Below are positions 27,527 through 38,225 of a stretch of 64,000 nucleotides of DNA, piece by piece (positions within the stretch are counted from its first letter, which is position 1; each line of letters starts with the position of its first letter). Source of the stretch: Dulcicalothrix desertica PCC 7102. GTDB taxonomy: Bacteria > Cyanobacteriota > Cyanobacteriia > Cyanobacteriales > Nostocaceae. Under the pieces are notes generated by a model that was given only the letters and a program-made list of their open reading frames with translations, was not told the DNA's origin and ran no database searches. The translations under genes were made by a program, and so were the position numbers. The DNA lies in assembly GCF_003991905.1 (NCBI RefSeq), contig NZ_RSCL01000022.1, positions 50,227 to 114,226 of the forward strand, in the 5' to 3' direction.

Positions 27527-28558
27527 GTGCTAAATCTGTCTCCAAATGGGTGTTCTGTGCGGGTTACTAATCAAGCTGAATTAGCTCTAACGCCTACTGC
27601 TGTCGCACTTGGCAAGTTTGATGGTGTACATCGCGGACATCAGCAGGTTATTAAACCCATCTCATCCAGCACAGAGATGGGATTAAATTTGAGTTCAAGA
27701 GAGTTGGAACAAGGGAATATCCACTCGACTGTAGTCACCTTCGACCCTCATCCGCAAGAATTTTTTAGCGGAAAACCTCGTACATTGCTAACACCTCTTA
27801 ATGAAAAGGTTAAGCAATTACAGTTGCTTGGTGTCGAACAATTAGTACTGCTGCCCTTTGACCGCGAATTATGTGAGTTATCTCCTGTGGAGTTCGTTGA
27901 GAAAATCTTAGTGCAACAACTTCAAGCAACCCAAATTAGTGTTGGGCAAGATTTTCGTTTCGGTTCAAAACGCAGTGGAACCGCATATGACCTACAAATT
28001 ATCGCGGCTAGGTACAATATTCCTGTAACGATTGTTTCTTTAGAGATTGATACTCAGCACGATAGTACTGCACAAAATACAACCCCAGAGATGACGCGCA
28101 TTTCAACCTCATTAATTCGCTCCATCCTTGAAGAGGGCAATGTTGAACGCGCACAACAACTTCTTGGAAGACCATATACTCTACACGGTGTTGTTGTCAA
28201 AGGTCAACAACTTGGTAGAACAATTGGTTTTCCAACTGCAAATCTTGAGTTACCTAAAGATAAATTTTTACCAAGCAATGGTGTTTATGCAGTTCGTATA
28301 TTTGAAGCGTCCGGTGCTTCGGAACTGCTTGAATTCCTTGCCCTTGGTGTGATGAATATTGGCAACCGTCCCACAGTAAATGGTGAAAATGTAACTATTG
28401 AAGTACATTTGTTCGACTGGGCAGCAGATTTATATGGTAAGAAGTTGGTAGTTGAGCTAGAGAAATTTTTGCGACCTGAAACAAAATTTGCCTCTCTAGA
28501 AGCATTAAAGAACCAAATTCAACTTGACTGCTCTCTTGCCAAAGCTTTTTTTAGTTGA
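27527..28558 (+). CDS. ribF: Bifunctional riboflavin kinase / FAD synthetase
   Basis: The protein is 343 aa from GTG 27527; a GTG at 27557 (RVTNQAELALTPTAVALG) fits homologues better. The N-terminal adenylyltransferase has ALGKFDGVHRGHQQVI (nucleotide-binding GxFDGxHxGH) and VTFDPHPQEFF. A second region has DFRFGSKRSGT and RISTSLIRSILEEG. The C-terminal kinase has GRTIGFPTANLELP with the TAN motif and GVMNIGNRPT...VEVHLFD. The product converts riboflavin to FMN and FAD. An insertion of about 15 residues after HRGHQQVIKPI is poorly conserved in length. Confidence 0.96.
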   Translation: MLNLSPNGCSVRVTNQAELALTPTAVALGKFDGVHRGHQQVIKPISSSTEMGLNLSSRELEQGNIHSTVVTFDPHPQEFFSGKPRTLLTPLNEKVKQLQLLGVEQLVLLPFDRELCELSPVEFVEKILVQQLQATQISVGQDFRFGSKRSGTAYDLQIIAARYNIPVTIVSLEIDTQHDSTAQNTTPEMTRISTSLIRSILEEGNVERAQQLLGRPYTLHGVVVKGQQLGRTIGFPTANLELPKDKFLPSNGVYAVRIFEASGASELLEFLALGVMNIGNRPTVNGENVTIEVHLFDWAADLYGKKLVVELEKFLRPETKFASLEALKNQIQLDCSLAKAFFS

Positions 28559-28669
28559 CATGTTCATTTTTGGCGAGTTGCGGGAATACTCAATATAGGA
28601 CTCAAGAAGTAAAGCCAGGGTGCGGATGTATATCCGTACCTTTATTTAATTGTGCGAATGGGGTGGGAC

Positions 28670-29578
28670 ATGAGAGAAAAAATTGACGCATTGACACAAA
28701 ACTTAGCGAAAACAATAGTTGGCAAAACTACATCTATCCGTTTGGTACTAGTTGCCTTGCTTGGAGGTGGTCATGCGCTACTAGAAGATGTCCCAGGTGT
28801 TGGTAAAACCTTATTAGCAAAATCGCTAGCTCGTTCTATTGACGGTAGGTTTCAAAGATTACAGTGTACTCCAGACCTTCTACCGACCGATATAACAGGC
28901 ACTAATATTTGGAATCCCAAAAGCGGCGAATTTAGTTTTTTATCTGGGCCTGTTTTTGCGAATGTTCTACTGGCAGACGAAATAAATCGAGCTACACCTA
29001 GAACTCAGTCAGCATTGTTGGAAGTAATGGAAGAACAACAAGTAACTGTTGATGGTGTTTCGCGTCCGGTTCCCTCACCATTTTTTGTTATTGCTACCCA
29101 AAACCCTATTGAGTATCAAGGTACTTTTCCGCTTCCAGAAGCTCAGATGGATAGGTTTATGCTGTCATTAAGTCTGGGTTATCCATCGGAAAACGAAGAA
29201 CTTCAAATGTTGCAACGTCAAATAGATGGTGTGAAATTTGACACATTAGAGCCTTGTATTACTTTGGAAGAGCTTGCACAGTTACGTCGTTTATGTGCGG
29301 GCGTTAAAATAGATACTTCGTTACAACAATATATTCTTGACCTAGTGCGAGCGACACGGCAAGATGAAGAAATTACCCTTGGCGCCAGTCCCCGTGGTAC
29401 TGTAGCTTTGCAACGTGCTACACAGGCTCTTGCTTTCTTACTGGGACGTGATTATGCAATTCCCGATGACATTAAATTATTGGCGCCGAATGTTTTGTGT
29501 CATCGTTTGATACCAGTAGGTGGGCGCCGAGCTAAGAGTGTTATGGAGCGTATACTACGCTCAGTACCAATACCTTAA
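28670..29578 (+). CDS. MoxR-family AAA+ ATPase
   Basis: The protein is 302 aa from ATG 28670 (MREKIDALTQNLAKTIVGK); a GTG at 28652 also exists. The Walker A is EDVPGVGKT, Walker B VLLADEINRATPRTQSALLEVMEE, sensor 1 VIATQNPIEYQGTFPLPEAQMDRF, followed by the MoxR-type C-terminal lid (LGASPRGTVALQRATQALAFL, DIKLLAPNVLCHRLI). MoxR ATPases usually act as chaperones with VWA/DUF58 proteins for maturation of metal or membrane complexes. No such partner lies next to it here. Confidence 0.94.
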   Translation: MREKIDALTQNLAKTIVGKTTSIRLVLVALLGGGHALLEDVPGVGKTLLAKSLARSIDGRFQRLQCTPDLLPTDITGTNIWNPKSGEFSFLSGPVFANVLLADEINRATPRTQSALLEVMEEQQVTVDGVSRPVPSPFFVIATQNPIEYQGTFPLPEAQMDRFMLSLSLGYPSENEELQMLQRQIDGVKFDTLEPCITLEELAQLRRLCAGVKIDTSLQQYILDLVRATRQDEEITLGASPRGTVALQRATQALAFLLGRDYAIPDDIKLLAPNVLCHRLIPVGGRRAKSVMERILRSVPIP

Positions 29579-30017
29579 TTTTATATTTTGGATTTTAATG
29601 GATTGTAGCACAGGCGTCTCGCCTGTGTAGTAAAAAAGTAATTATCTTTACTACGCCCGTCGTAGATAACACAGAGAAGAAAGTTAGTCAGAGAGATTTA
29701 AAATTGGCGCCAATATTGACATGAAGCACTATTGGTCTTCAAATCACTATATTTGGTACTACTCGTTAAGCTAACCAGTAGCAACTACGTCTCTATTGCA
29801 AGCATTAGTACTACTGGCTAAATATGGAGCATCCGTTACATCCGTTTATCATCCGTTGCCAATAGTTATCTTAAAAACTATGTAATGGCAACAAAACAGC
29901 TAATATAAGACTCTGAATGTATAGTGCGTGTATGCAGGTTATATTTTGGTGAGTTTAAAATTTATTGGTTTTGTTTGTTAGAACTACATAGTACAATATT
30001 CTAGTCTATAATCTAAA
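29579..30017. other. Gene-free interval with hairpin and dispersed repeat
   Basis: About 440 bp. A hairpin at 29609-29627 (cacaggc / gcctgtg, five-base loop) follows the MoxR gene. A GGCGCC lies at about 29706. At 29831-29861 is the second exact copy of the 31-bp atccgtt repeat seen at 3188-3218. No gene was found. Confidence 0.75.
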
Positions 30018-30569
30018 ATGTCTAATCTCGTTAAACGCAAAAGTAAGGAAAAAAGGCTAAAACGTAATCCGATTGGTTTACTTTTAATAGTTTTGGCTTG
30101 GAGTCTTGCGATGGGATGGTTACTCGCTTTTGCTACAAGTGTAAACGGCGCCACTCCGAATGATGATACAATGTCATCAATTGGTACGGTAGATGTAGTA
30201 CCTGCACAATTTAAACTTGGACAGGAGCTTTACTTAGAAAATTGCTCGACTTGTCATATTGCTTTGCCTGCCTCAGTTTTTCCGACTCAAACCTGGAAAA
30301 ACCTTCTTTCCGATAGCCAACATTACGGTTCACAACTTCAACCGCTAGTAGACCCACCGCGTATGTTAGTGTGGCGATACCTTTCGACTTTTTCGCGTCC
30401 AATACTCGAAGACGAGCAAATACCGTACCGTTTAAATAGCTCACGTTATTTCAAAGCTTTACATCCTCAAGTTAAACTACCAAACCCTACACAAGTTAGT
30501 AGTTGTGTAACATGTCATCCAGGAGCAAATAATTATGACTTTCGCAGCTTAAGCAAGGAGTGGCAATAA
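30018..30569 (+). CDS. Membrane-anchored dihaem cytochrome c
   Basis: The protein is 183 aa. A basic N-terminus and a hydrophobic anchor (about 18-42) are followed by a periplasmic domain with two haem sites: CSTCH at 76-80 and CVTCHPG at 163-169. In between, PRMLVWRYLSTFSRPILEDEQIPYRLNSSRYF is typical of the cyanobacterial dihaem family (near NapC/NirT-like redox proteins only in size). It likely transfers electrons at the thylakoid or plasma membrane. It lies upstream of secA on the same strand but 228 bp away. Confidence 0.85.
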   Translation: MSNLVKRKSKEKRLKRNPIGLLLIVLAWSLAMGWLLAFATSVNGATPNDDTMSSIGTVDVVPAQFKLGQELYLENCSTCHIALPASVFPTQTWKNLLSDSQHYGSQLQPLVDPPRMLVWRYLSTFSRPILEDEQIPYRLNSSRYFKALHPQVKLPNPTQVSSCVTCHPGANNYDFRSLSKEWQ

Positions 30570-30797
30570 GGTGGGATATCGCGACAGGAGTATGGTCGGA
30601 GTTCCTGACAAGCTTTGGGGACAACCTAGGTTAATATGGAAACAGTCTCAATATATATTGGTCTCAAGTAACCGTCTATATAATAAGTCTGTTAGAGTAT
30701 AACCGATGATAATTATTAAATTCGGTTATGTGAAATGTCTATAATCTATAAGCCTTTCATTAATTATTCCCATTCTTTGTTTAGTTAATTAACCGCC

Positions 30798-33590
30798 ATG
30801 CTAAAAACCTTGTTGGGCGACCCCAACGCTCGTAAACTTAAAAAATACCAACCTTACATCACTGATATTAATCTCTTTGAGGAAGAAATTAAGTCTCTTT
30901 CAGATGAGCAGTTGAAGGGGAAAACAGTAGAGTTTAGACAGCGTTTGGCAAAGGGTGAAACTCTTGACGATATTTTGCCGGAAGCTTTTGCAACTGTTCG
31001 AGAAGCTGGACGGCGTGTGTTAGGGTTGCGCCACTTCGATGTGCAAATGTTAGGTGGTATTATTCTACATACAGGTCAAATCGCCGAAATGAAGACTGGT
31101 GAGGGTAAAACCCTTGTGGCGACTTTGCCGAGTTATTTAAATGCTCTAAGTGGTAAAGGTGTACACGTAATAACCGTTAACGACTACCTAGCTCGTCGAG
31201 ATGCTGAGTGGATGGGTCAGGTACATCGGTTCTTGGGTTTGAGTGTAGGTCTTATTCAACAAAGTATGACACCGCAAGAGCGTAAGAAGAATTACGACTG
31301 CGATATTACTTATGTAACAAATAGTGAAATTGGTTTTGACTATCTGCGCGATAATATGGCGACAGATATCAAAGATGTAGTGCAGCGTCCCTTCAATTAC
31401 TGCGTTATTGACGAAGTTGACTCGATTTTGGTTGATGAAGCACGTACACCGTTAATTATATCGGGGCAAGTTGAGCGCCCAACCGAAAAATACCTCAGAG
31501 CGGCAGAAATTGCAAATGCACTCAAAAAAGATGACCATTATGAGGTTGATGAGAAAGCACGTAACGTGTTGCTGAGTGATGAAGGGTTTGCAGAGTCAGA
31601 AAATTTACTTGAAGTTACCGATTTATTTGACCCAGAAGACCCTTGGGCACATTTTGTATTTAATGCTATTAAAGCTAAAGAATTATTTTTAAAGGACGTT
31701 AACTATATTACCCGTGGTGGTGAAGTGGTTATCGTTGATGAATTTACAGGTCGGGTTATGCCTGGGCGCCGTTGGAGTGATGGTTTACACCAAGCGATTG
31801 AGGCAAAAGAACACTTAGAAATTCAGCCAGAAACCCAAACTCTTGCAACAATTACATATCAAAACCTGTTTCTTTTATACCCTAAATTGGGTGGAATGAC
31901 GGGTACAGCAAAAACCGAAGAAGCTGAGTTTGAAAAAATCTACAAGCTGGAAGTTACCATAATACCCACCAACCGAACTCGATTGCGGAAAGATTTATCG
32001 GATATGGTCTTTAAGACTGAAAACGGTAAATGGACTGCCATTGCAAGGGAATGTGCGGAAATGCACGAGCTAGGTAGACCTGTATTGGTGGGTACTACTA
32101 GTGTTGAAAAATCTGAGTATCTCAGTCAGTTGTTACGGCAAATGGAGATACCACACGAGTTGCTTAACGCGCGTCCAGAAAACGTAGAGCGTGAAGCGGA
32201 AATTGTCGCGCAAGCAGGACGAAGTGGTGCTGTGACTATTGCGACTAACATGGCAGGTCGTGGAACTGACATTATCTTGGGTGGTAATGCTGAGTATATG
32301 GCACGTTTGAAGGTGCGCGAATACTTTATGCCACGTCTTGTTCAACCAGAAGACGAAGATACTTTTGGTATTCAACGTGCTAGTGGTTTACCTGGTGGTC
32401 ATGGTGGTGGTGGTCAAGGGTTTGTACCTGGTAAAAAGGTAAAAACTTGGCGTGCTTCTCCAGAAATTTTCCCTACTCAAATTGGAAAAGAGACTGAGAA
32501 TTTATTAAAGCAAGCAGTAGAGTTTGCCGCACGTGAGTATGGTGAGCGCAGTTTACCCGAACTTGAGGCAGAAGAAAGAATTGCTGTTGCCGCAGAAAAG
32601 GCGCCTACTGATGACCCAGTAATTCAAAAATTGCGTGATGCTTATAATCGTATTCGGCACGAGTATGAAGAGTTTACCAAAACTGAGCATGACAAAGTTG
32701 TTGAGTTGGGTGGGTTACATGTAATTGGTACCGAGCGTCACGAATCGCGCCGTATCGATAATCAATTACGGGGACGTGCTGGACGACAAGGAGACCCTGG
32801 AAGCGCCAGATTTTTCCTCAGTTTAGAGGATAACTTGATGCGGATTTTTGGGGGAGAGAAAGTCGCCAACTTGATGAACATGTTCAACGTCGAAGAAGAC
32901 ATGCCTATTGAGTCGGGTATGTTAACTCGTAGTTTGGAAGGCGCCCAAAAGAAAGTCGAAACATATTATTACGACATTCGGAAACAAGTATTTGAGTACG
33001 ACGAAGTTATGAATAACCAACGTCGTGCTATTTACGCGGAACGGCGCCGGGTATTAGAAGGGCAAGATTTGAAAGAGCAAGTAATTAAGTATGCTGAGAA
33101 AACGATGGATGACATCGTTGACTACTACATTAATATAGACTTGCCTTCAGAAGAATGGGAACTCGATAAATTAGTTGAAAAAGTTAAAGAGTTTGTTTAC
33201 TTACTAGCTGATTTACAATCGGAACAGTTGGTAGACATGTCGGTGAGCGAAATTAAGGCTTTTCTTCATGAGCAAGTTCGTATTGCTTATGATATGAAAG
33301 AGGCACAAATCGACCAAATTCAAGCTGGTTTAATGCGTCAAGCCGAACGCTTCTTTATTTTGCAGCGTATTGATACTTTGTGGCGTGAGCATTTACAAGG
33401 TATGGATGCTTTGCGTGAGTCGGTAGGTTTACGTGGTTATGGGCAAAAAGACCCATTAATTGAATATAAGAGCGAAGGTTACGAATTATTCTTGGATATG
33501 ATGACAAATATTCGTAGAGACGTTGTATACTCGCTGTTCATGTTCCAACCTCAACCTCAACCTGCTATGCAGCAATCGGAAATGGTGTAA
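30798..33590 (+). CDS. secA: Preprotein translocase ATPase SecA
   Basis: The protein is 930 aa, the standard cyanobacterial length. Seen in order: Walker [24 protein letters not shown], Walker B/DEAD-like [21 protein letters not shown], preprotein-binding region, [86 protein letters not shown], and the helical scaffold with [27 protein letters not shown]. An insertion with [13 protein letters not shown] after the second ATPase half is usual in this group. It drives protein export through SecYEG in both thylakoid and plasma membranes. Confidence 0.98.
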   Translation: MLKTLLGDPNARKLKKYQPYITDINLFEEEIKSLSDEQLKGKTVEFRQRLAKGETLDDILPEAFATVREAGRRVLGLRHFDVQMLGGIILHTGQIAEMKTGEGKTLVATLPSYLNALSGKGVHVITVNDYLARRDAEWMGQVHRFLGLSVGLIQQSMTPQERKKNYDCDITYVTNSEIGFDYLRDNMATDIKDVVQRPFNYCVIDEVDSILVDEARTPLIISGQVERPTEKYLRAAEIANALKKDDHYEVDEKARNVLLSDEGFAESENLLEVTDLFDPEDPWAHFVFNAIKAKELFLKDVNYITRGGEVVIVDEFTGRVMPGRRWSDGLHQAIEAKEHLEIQPETQTLATITYQNLFLLYPKLGGMTGTAKTEEAEFEKIYKLEVTIIPTNRTRLRKDLSDMVFKTENGKWTAIARECAEMHELGRPVLVGTTSVEKSEYLSQLLRQMEIPHELLNARPENVEREAEIVAQAGRSGAVTIATNMAGRGTDIILGGNAEYMARLKVREYFMPRLVQPEDEDTFGIQRASGLPGGHGGGGQGFVPGKKVKTWRASPEIFPTQIGKETENLLKQAVEFAAREYGERSLPELEAEERIAVAAEKAPTDDPVIQKLRDAYNRIRHEYEEFTKTEHDKVVELGGLHVIGTERHESRRIDNQLRGRAGRQGDPGSARFFLSLEDNLMRIFGGEKVANLMNMFNVEEDMPIESGMLTRSLEGAQKKVETYYYDIRKQVFEYDEVMNNQRRAIYAERRRVLEGQDLKEQVIKYAEKTMDDIVDYYINIDLPSEEWELDKLVEKVKEFVYLLADLQSEQLVDMSVSEIKAFLHEQVRIAYDMKEAQIDQIQAGLMRQAERFFILQRIDTLWREHLQGMDALRESVGLRGYGQKDPLIEYKSEGYELFLDMMTNIRRDVVYSLFMFQPQPQPAMQQSEMV

Positions 33591-33623
33591 GCTTTAACAA
33601 TTGAATATTGGTAAATTACCTCT

Positions 33624-33650
33624 TGTAGCACAGGCATCCCTGCCTGTGCA
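33624..33650 (+). terminator. Hairpin after secA, probable terminator
   Basis: A nine-base stem (gcacaggca 33628-33636 / tgcctgtgc 33641-33649) with loop tccc lies 38 bp after the secA stop and is followed by a T/A-rich run. It is also a member of the dispersed cttgt-ggca hairpin family (see 5064). Confidence 0.6.
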
Positions 33651-33821
33651 TTTATTTTATTATAATTTTTCACTACAAAGACTATTAGACCACAGAGAAA
33701 AGAAAAATTAACCACATAATCTGTTAACGAAGTTTTGCCGCAGGATAGACACAAAGAACACAAAGAAAGAATTATTTAGTTAGATATTAGGGTACTAACT
33801 CCAACATCACAAAGCGTAACA

Positions 33822-34151
33822 ATGAAAAAAATTTTATTTATATGTAGCCAAAATAAACTTAGAAGTCCAACTGCAGAAGCAATATTTTCTGAATACGAAG
33901 GATTAGATGTAGAATCTGCGGGTTTAAACCATGACGCTGAAGTACCTCTATCTGTTGAAGCTGTAGAACGCGCGGATATTATATTTGTAATGGAAAAAGC
34001 TCATCGAAACAAGCTATCAAAAAAATTCAAGCCGTATTTGAAAGGCAAGCGAGTTATTTGTTTAGACCTACCAGACGAGTATGATTATATGGATGCTGAC
34101 TTGATTGATTTGCTGAAAATTAAAGTACTTCCTTTGTTGGGAACGTTTTAA
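33822..34151 (+). CDS. Low-molecular-weight protein tyrosine phosphatase-like protein
   Basis: The protein is 109 aa. The P-loop is CSQNKLRS (Cys8-x5-Arg14-Ser15) in ILFICSQNKLRSPTAE. The conserved Asp region is present as CLDLPDEYDYMDADL near the C-terminus. The protein is shorter than the 150-aa classic LMW-PTP, matching a small bacterial subgroup. It probably hydrolyses phosphotyrosine or acts in arsenate detoxification, with low certainty about which. It stands alone between secA and the mobile island. Confidence 0.85.
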   Translation: MKKILFICSQNKLRSPTAEAIFSEYEGLDVESAGLNHDAEVPLSVEAVERADIIFVMEKAHRNKLSKKFKPYLKGKRVICLDLPDEYDYMDADLIDLLKIKVLPLLGTF

Positions 34152-34459
34152 CACGTATTATTAATGTATTATCTAGGCGCCGAAGTCGGTCAAAAATGAA
34201 AACAAAGGTATATTATTTGACCGAAAAACGCGAATTTCGTATTTATATTGAGAAAAACACGGCTTTTTATCTTGACCAAAAGTATATAATTTTACTATCT
34301 AAATAGTCATGTTAGGCGCCTTTTAAGCGTAATTCATTATAAAGGCGCCGTCAAAATGGTAAATACGTGCATCAAACCCAAGATACGGTAGAGACGTTAC
34401 ATGTAACGTCTCTACCATGTATTTAATCAAAATTTAAAACGCAATTCTTAGTATGCTTA
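34152..34459. other. Intergenic with three GGCGCC sites and a perfect palindrome
   Basis: 34387-34416 is a 30-bp perfect palindrome (ggtagagacgttac and its complement), related by its gtagagacg ends to 6354-6381 and 49295-49323. GGCGCC occurs at about 34177, 34316 and 34345. No gene. Confidence 0.75.
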
Positions 34460-35416
34460 TTATTCCAAAGCTTCTTCGGATAGAGGAATTTCATTAAGTC
34501 GAAGCTGAAATTCCTCTACAGAAGCTATGGTAATTGATTGTTCGAGAAGTTTTCTCAACACATCTAAATCTTCTATTGCCTCAAGACGCTCGCTAACTTG
34601 TGTTGGTGTAACACCAAACCGTGTCCTCAAAGCCGTGACAACTGACTCACGAGTCGCTTTGACCATGCCATCTAGTTCGATATCTGTAATATAAGGCACT
34701 CGTCCTTCCTCCTGAATACGTTTAAATTCTTGTTTAAAGCTGATTTCCAATGGTTTTGGTAATACCATCATCCATTGAATTAAGCGGAACAACTCCAGTA
34801 TTTCATTTTTAGTATAACCACGTTCATAAAGTCCGCGCACTAAAGTTAATTTGGATTGAAACCTTTGGTTTGGCTTTCCAAGAGTTTCCAAAGTACTTAA
34901 ATGTGCCATTATTACCACTGCAAATGGATTTAATGAAAGCTCTAATTCGCTCCAACGCGGTTGAAAATCTAACAACTTCACCATTAGATATTTTGTGCCG
35001 CTAATAAATCCCCAACGTGTATAAGCGAATCTTGTCGGGCGCCAATTTTTATCATCATCTCCCAATACCGCAAGACTAATGACTTCTCTGCCATATTTAT
35101 CGGATATTCTATTGTTGCTAACGTGCATTCGTCTGGGGAATTCTTTTTGGTATTGGGTTTGGATTTCAACGTGAATCAATACAAAAACTTCTTCTCCATC
35201 ATGGAGCCAGACTTTTACCAACTTGTCTGCAACCCTATTTCCAATTTCAGCGTCTCTAATTATTTCTCTTAATTCTGTATCCCATGATTCATAACCTCTC
35301 TGCCAATCTATATCTCTATGAATATGAGGAAAACATAGCTCCATGAATGATTCAAAATATACATCTAATGCTTCTTTCCAAGGGCTATCGTAATCTGATA
35401 ATACTCTTTTTGCCAT
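34460..35416 (-). CDS. Rpn/YhgA-like putative PD-(D/E)XK nuclease
   Basis: The protein is 318 aa. The N-terminal part shows SPWKEALDVYFESFMELCFPHIHRDIDW, ADKLVKVWL, EEVFVLIHVEIQTQYQKEFPRRM (the E-x-Q core of the nuclease fold) and RPTRFAYTRWG. The C-terminal third is helical and includes TRFGVTPTQVSERLEAIEDLDVLRKLL, typical of these cyanobacterial proteins. The family is related to recombination-promoting nucleases and is often annotated as transposase. It is probably mobile or selfish in origin; its cellular role is unknown. It opens the mobile/defence island. Confidence 0.85.
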   Translation of the reverse strand: MAKRVLSDYDSPWKEALDVYFESFMELCFPHIHRDIDWQRGYESWDTELREIIRDAEIGNRVADKLVKVWLHDGEEVFVLIHVEIQTQYQKEFPRRMHVSNNRISDKYGREVISLAVLGDDDKNWRPTRFAYTRWGFISGTKYLMVKLLDFQPRWSELELSLNPFAVVIMAHLSTLETLGKPNQRFQSKLTLVRGLYERGYTKNEILELFRLIQWMMVLPKPLEISFKQEFKRIQEEGRVPYITDIELDGMVKATRESVVTALRTRFGVTPTQVSERLEAIEDLDVLRKLLEQSITIASVEEFQLRLNEIPLSEEALE

Positions 35417-35479
35417 TGTAGAAATTCACCCATTTAAAACTCAATACAATATTATTTTATCAGATAATATATGTTTAAA

Positions 35480-35796
35480 TGTTAATTAAAATAACTAATT
35501 TTATCGATTTTATCTAATATTAATATGCTGCTAGTATTGCGTGTATTTTGAATTTTGATCCCCCCAACAGAGCGCGATTTCGGGGGGCTAAGATTTTTAC
35601 TTATGAAGTCCCCCCGAAGAGAGCGGGGGATTTCTTTTAAGTACTGTAGCTCACGCAGATAAACTCTGTTATAATAACGACACTGAATTACATTTAACAA
35701 ATTAGGGGTAATAATGTTGCATCACTTGTGTATTTTCGCGCTTCCCCTGTCACAATGAGTAATAGTGATTTTTACCTTTGAGCCAAAGACTGCTGC
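35480..35796. other. Intergenic with C-rich inverted block
   Basis: Contains gatccccccaacagagcgcg with a matching ccccccgaagagagcggggga half (about 35561-35633), a dispersed cyanobacterial repeat type. A plausible promoter for hsdM lies just before 35797, but no clear boxes were defined. Confidence 0.6.
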
Positions 35797-36686
35797 ATGA
35801 CCGTTAACAATATCCTCCAATACGAATCAAATATCTGGGCAACTGCTGATTTACTAAGGGGTTGCGGCATTAAGGAGTCGGAGTGGCCATCTTATATGAT
35901 GCCATTTTTTGCACTGGTGATGATTGAAAGTCGCTTGGTGAGGATGTTTGATGAGTTAAAGGCAGAAATTGGCGCCGAGGCATTGGCAGATATCGCAAAA
36001 GAGGATTTAATCGACCTAATTAAGGATAAGGGGCAGGGATATAACGTTTATATTTTTGAGAGGAACCAAACCCTGAAGGATATTTGTAAAAATGATAAAT
36101 CCTTTGACGTGGACTTTGAAGCATACCTGCGGGGTTTTGATGGGGAAACAAAAGACCTGCTGGGTGTTGATGCGACAGAGGGGGAGAAGTTTCTCGATAT
36201 TAAAGGGATAATTACAAAGCTTAAGGCGAAAAAAGCGCTTTTGGGTTATACGAAAGAATGGAGCGGTATTAATTTAAAACCGTTTGATAACTCAGCAATT
36301 ACAACGCTGGAAGAGCATATTAAGCGACGTTGGGCGGATATTTCGGCAGAGACAGCAGGGGAACAGTACACACCAGATGATGTAATTGGGCTAATTGCGG
36401 AAATTATTGCTTCTAAGATTGAGGAATCTGATAAGCTGTTAAAAATTTACGACTGCACCTGTGGCGGTGGTAACTTATTATTCGGTGTGGAAGATAGAAT
36501 TAATGAAAGGTCTAAGCGACTAACCCAAACTTTTGGGCAAGACTGGAATGATGCGCTGTACGCACTGGCAAAAATTGAAAGTCGGTTTCGGGTGGATTCA
36601 AAAATAGAGCATGGCAACACACTCACAGATGATAAATTTTATAACGATGAGTTTGATGTAGTAATCGCCAATCCCCCCCTATGGGG
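35797..36686 (+). pseudogene. Type I restriction-modification methylase HsdM, 3' truncated
   Basis: About 297 codons of an N6-adenine methylase are present. Residues 1-170 match the HsdM N-terminal helical domain (WATADLLRGCGIKESEWPSYMMPFFALVMIESRLV). AETAGEQYTPDDVIGLIAEI and IYDCTCGGGNLLFG (motif I, SAM binding) follow, then DVVIANPP (motif IV). The frame is then cut by a long inverted-repeat element beginning at about 36687, directly after the NPP residues. The catalytic motif is thus incomplete and the target-recognition part and hsdS are missing. The gene is inactive as a methylase. Confidence 0.88.
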
Positions 36687-37092
36687 GAATGGTACTTACT
36701 TAAGGGTAAACGTATTGGTATGATAGGCTTGCAGGCTCTGGTGATGGCGATTTACACGGTCAGCGCCTACATCAATATCAATACGTATAAACTATATATC
36801 AACGTAAAGCGCGATTAATTTATTAGTGGTGAACGACAACTTATCACTTTCTTAAATCTAACTATCAATTATAAAATCAATGAATACTTAAGTACTATTT
36901 AAATACTTACTAATAAAACCGGAGGGCGCGTGAATAAATCGCGCATTCAGGGCGGGCGCCTGTAACACTATGTTAAAAATATCACAGCTATACAAGGAGC
37001 TTACTTGTTTTTATATAAGAATTTAGCTCCGGAAATAGTATGTGCAATATGAGAGAATAGGCATGTAAAAAATCTCCAAGCAAGGTAAAAAA

Positions 37093-37459
37093 GTGAACTG
37101 GAAAGCAAGGTTAAATAGGAACCTGCTTGATTTCACTTCATTCAGGACTTGGAGACAAAATCAAAAAACAATTATATCTACTATGCCTAATTGTGTAGAA
37201 ATTCTCAAGGAAAAATTTAGTCGTTCTCTAGGAATACCGTGGCAAGGAATCTTATCAGCATCAACAATTGAAGAAGTTCTGTTGTCATCAACTATCTCAG
37301 ACACAGAATTATCATCACAGACATGCTTGATAAAATTGTACAAAAGCTACTTCCAGATCGTAGCGACCGTACTGAGCCAAGAGTTATAAAACGTAGACAA
37401 AAATCATATCCTTTTATGACCAAACCAAGAAATGCTACTAAACCTCAAATTGCTGCGTA
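37093..37459 (+). pseudogene. IS4-family transposase with internal deletion
   Basis: The first part reads MPNCVEILKEKFSRSLGIPWQGILSASTIEEVLL, the typical IS4-type N-terminus. After about 30 residues the frame shifts, and the remaining part reads LDKIVQKLLPDRSDRTEP and RVIKRRQKSYPFMTKPR...IAA, the typical IS4 C-terminus. The DDE catalytic core between them is missing. It is a dead deletion derivative lying between the two long inverted arms. Confidence 0.7.
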
Positions 37460-37629
37460 AAGTGTATTAATACAAACATCTTTTAATTTATTTTTGTGAT
37501 GATTGTATAGCATTTTTATCTCTTAGCCAGACTTCATAAAGTATAACAGAATTCAGAAATATAAATTGCTTAAAAGCTAATTTTTAAAGCTTTTACAACA
37601 ACAATTTTACATCCTGAGCGTTTGATTGT

Positions 37630-37656
37630 ACTTACTTACTTACTTACTTACTTACC
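37630..37656. repeat. Tetranucleotide tandem run (ttac)n
   Basis: About seven copies of acttactt in a row just before the right arm of the inverted-repeat structure. Slippage-prone; no function implied. Confidence 0.85.
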
Positions 37657-37968
37657 TCTATTCTTAAATATAGTGTTACAGGCGCCCGCCCTAAATGCGC
37701 GATTTATTCACGCGCCCTCCGGTTTTATTAGTAAGTATTAAATAGTATTTGCGTATTAATTAAGATTTTGTAATTATATAGTTAGATTTGAGAAAGTGAT
37801 AAATTGTTTTTCACCACTTATAAATTAATCGCGCTTTACGTTGATGTATAGTTGATACGTATTGGTATTGATGCAGGTGCCGACCGTGTAAATCGCCATC
37901 ACCAGAGCCTGCAAGCCTATCATACCAATGCTTTTGCCTTGGAGCGAATGCTTAAGTAAGTGCCATTC

Positions 37969-38225
37969 TGAAGTAGGGTGCGTGACGCCATGAAAAAACT
38001 TCAAAGTAACGACAATACTTGTAGCGTCACGCACCAACGCACTTTTGCCATAGTAAATAGTATCAAAGTCATAAGTGTCTAGATGATTATAAAAAGTTTA
38101 AGTTTACAAATGCTAAAAGGATACACTGAAAATTTGCACTCTTGGACGGGCAGGATGCCCATCCCACAAGAGTTAGATAAAATCTAAGTGTACAAATTAA
38201 TAAATTGTTAGCTTAGATAGGGCTG
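37969..38225. other. Intergenic with two hairpin repeats
   Basis: 37975-37988 and 38021-38033 form an inverted pair (gggtgcgtgacgc / gcgtcacgcacc) around ~30 bp. 38141-38170 is another copy of the cttg-gggcaggatgccc-acaag family. No gene. Confidence 0.7.

Larger units (their letters stand above)
36687..37968. mobile_element. Large inverted-repeat element carrying IS4 debris
   Basis: Left arm 36687-36980 and right arm 37663-37968 are reverse complements at most positions for about 290 bp. Both begin gaatgg(t/c)acttacttaag at the outer edge and contain GGCGCC at the inner edge (36955 and 37681). Between them lies about 680 bp with a deleted IS4 transposase (37093-37459). The arms encode a parallel peptide (GMIGLQALVMAIYTV...LYINVKRD) and contain GC hairpins (ggcgcgtgaataaatcgcgc). 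The same outer-end sequence appears at 43168-43190, cutting hsdR. It is a mobile structure, but its exact class was not recognised. Confidence 0.75.

Noticed and set aside
37825..38037. 70-codon minus-strand frame in the right inverted arm
   Set aside because: Shares a peptide with the left arm, but no start or family is supported; treated as part of the repeat element.
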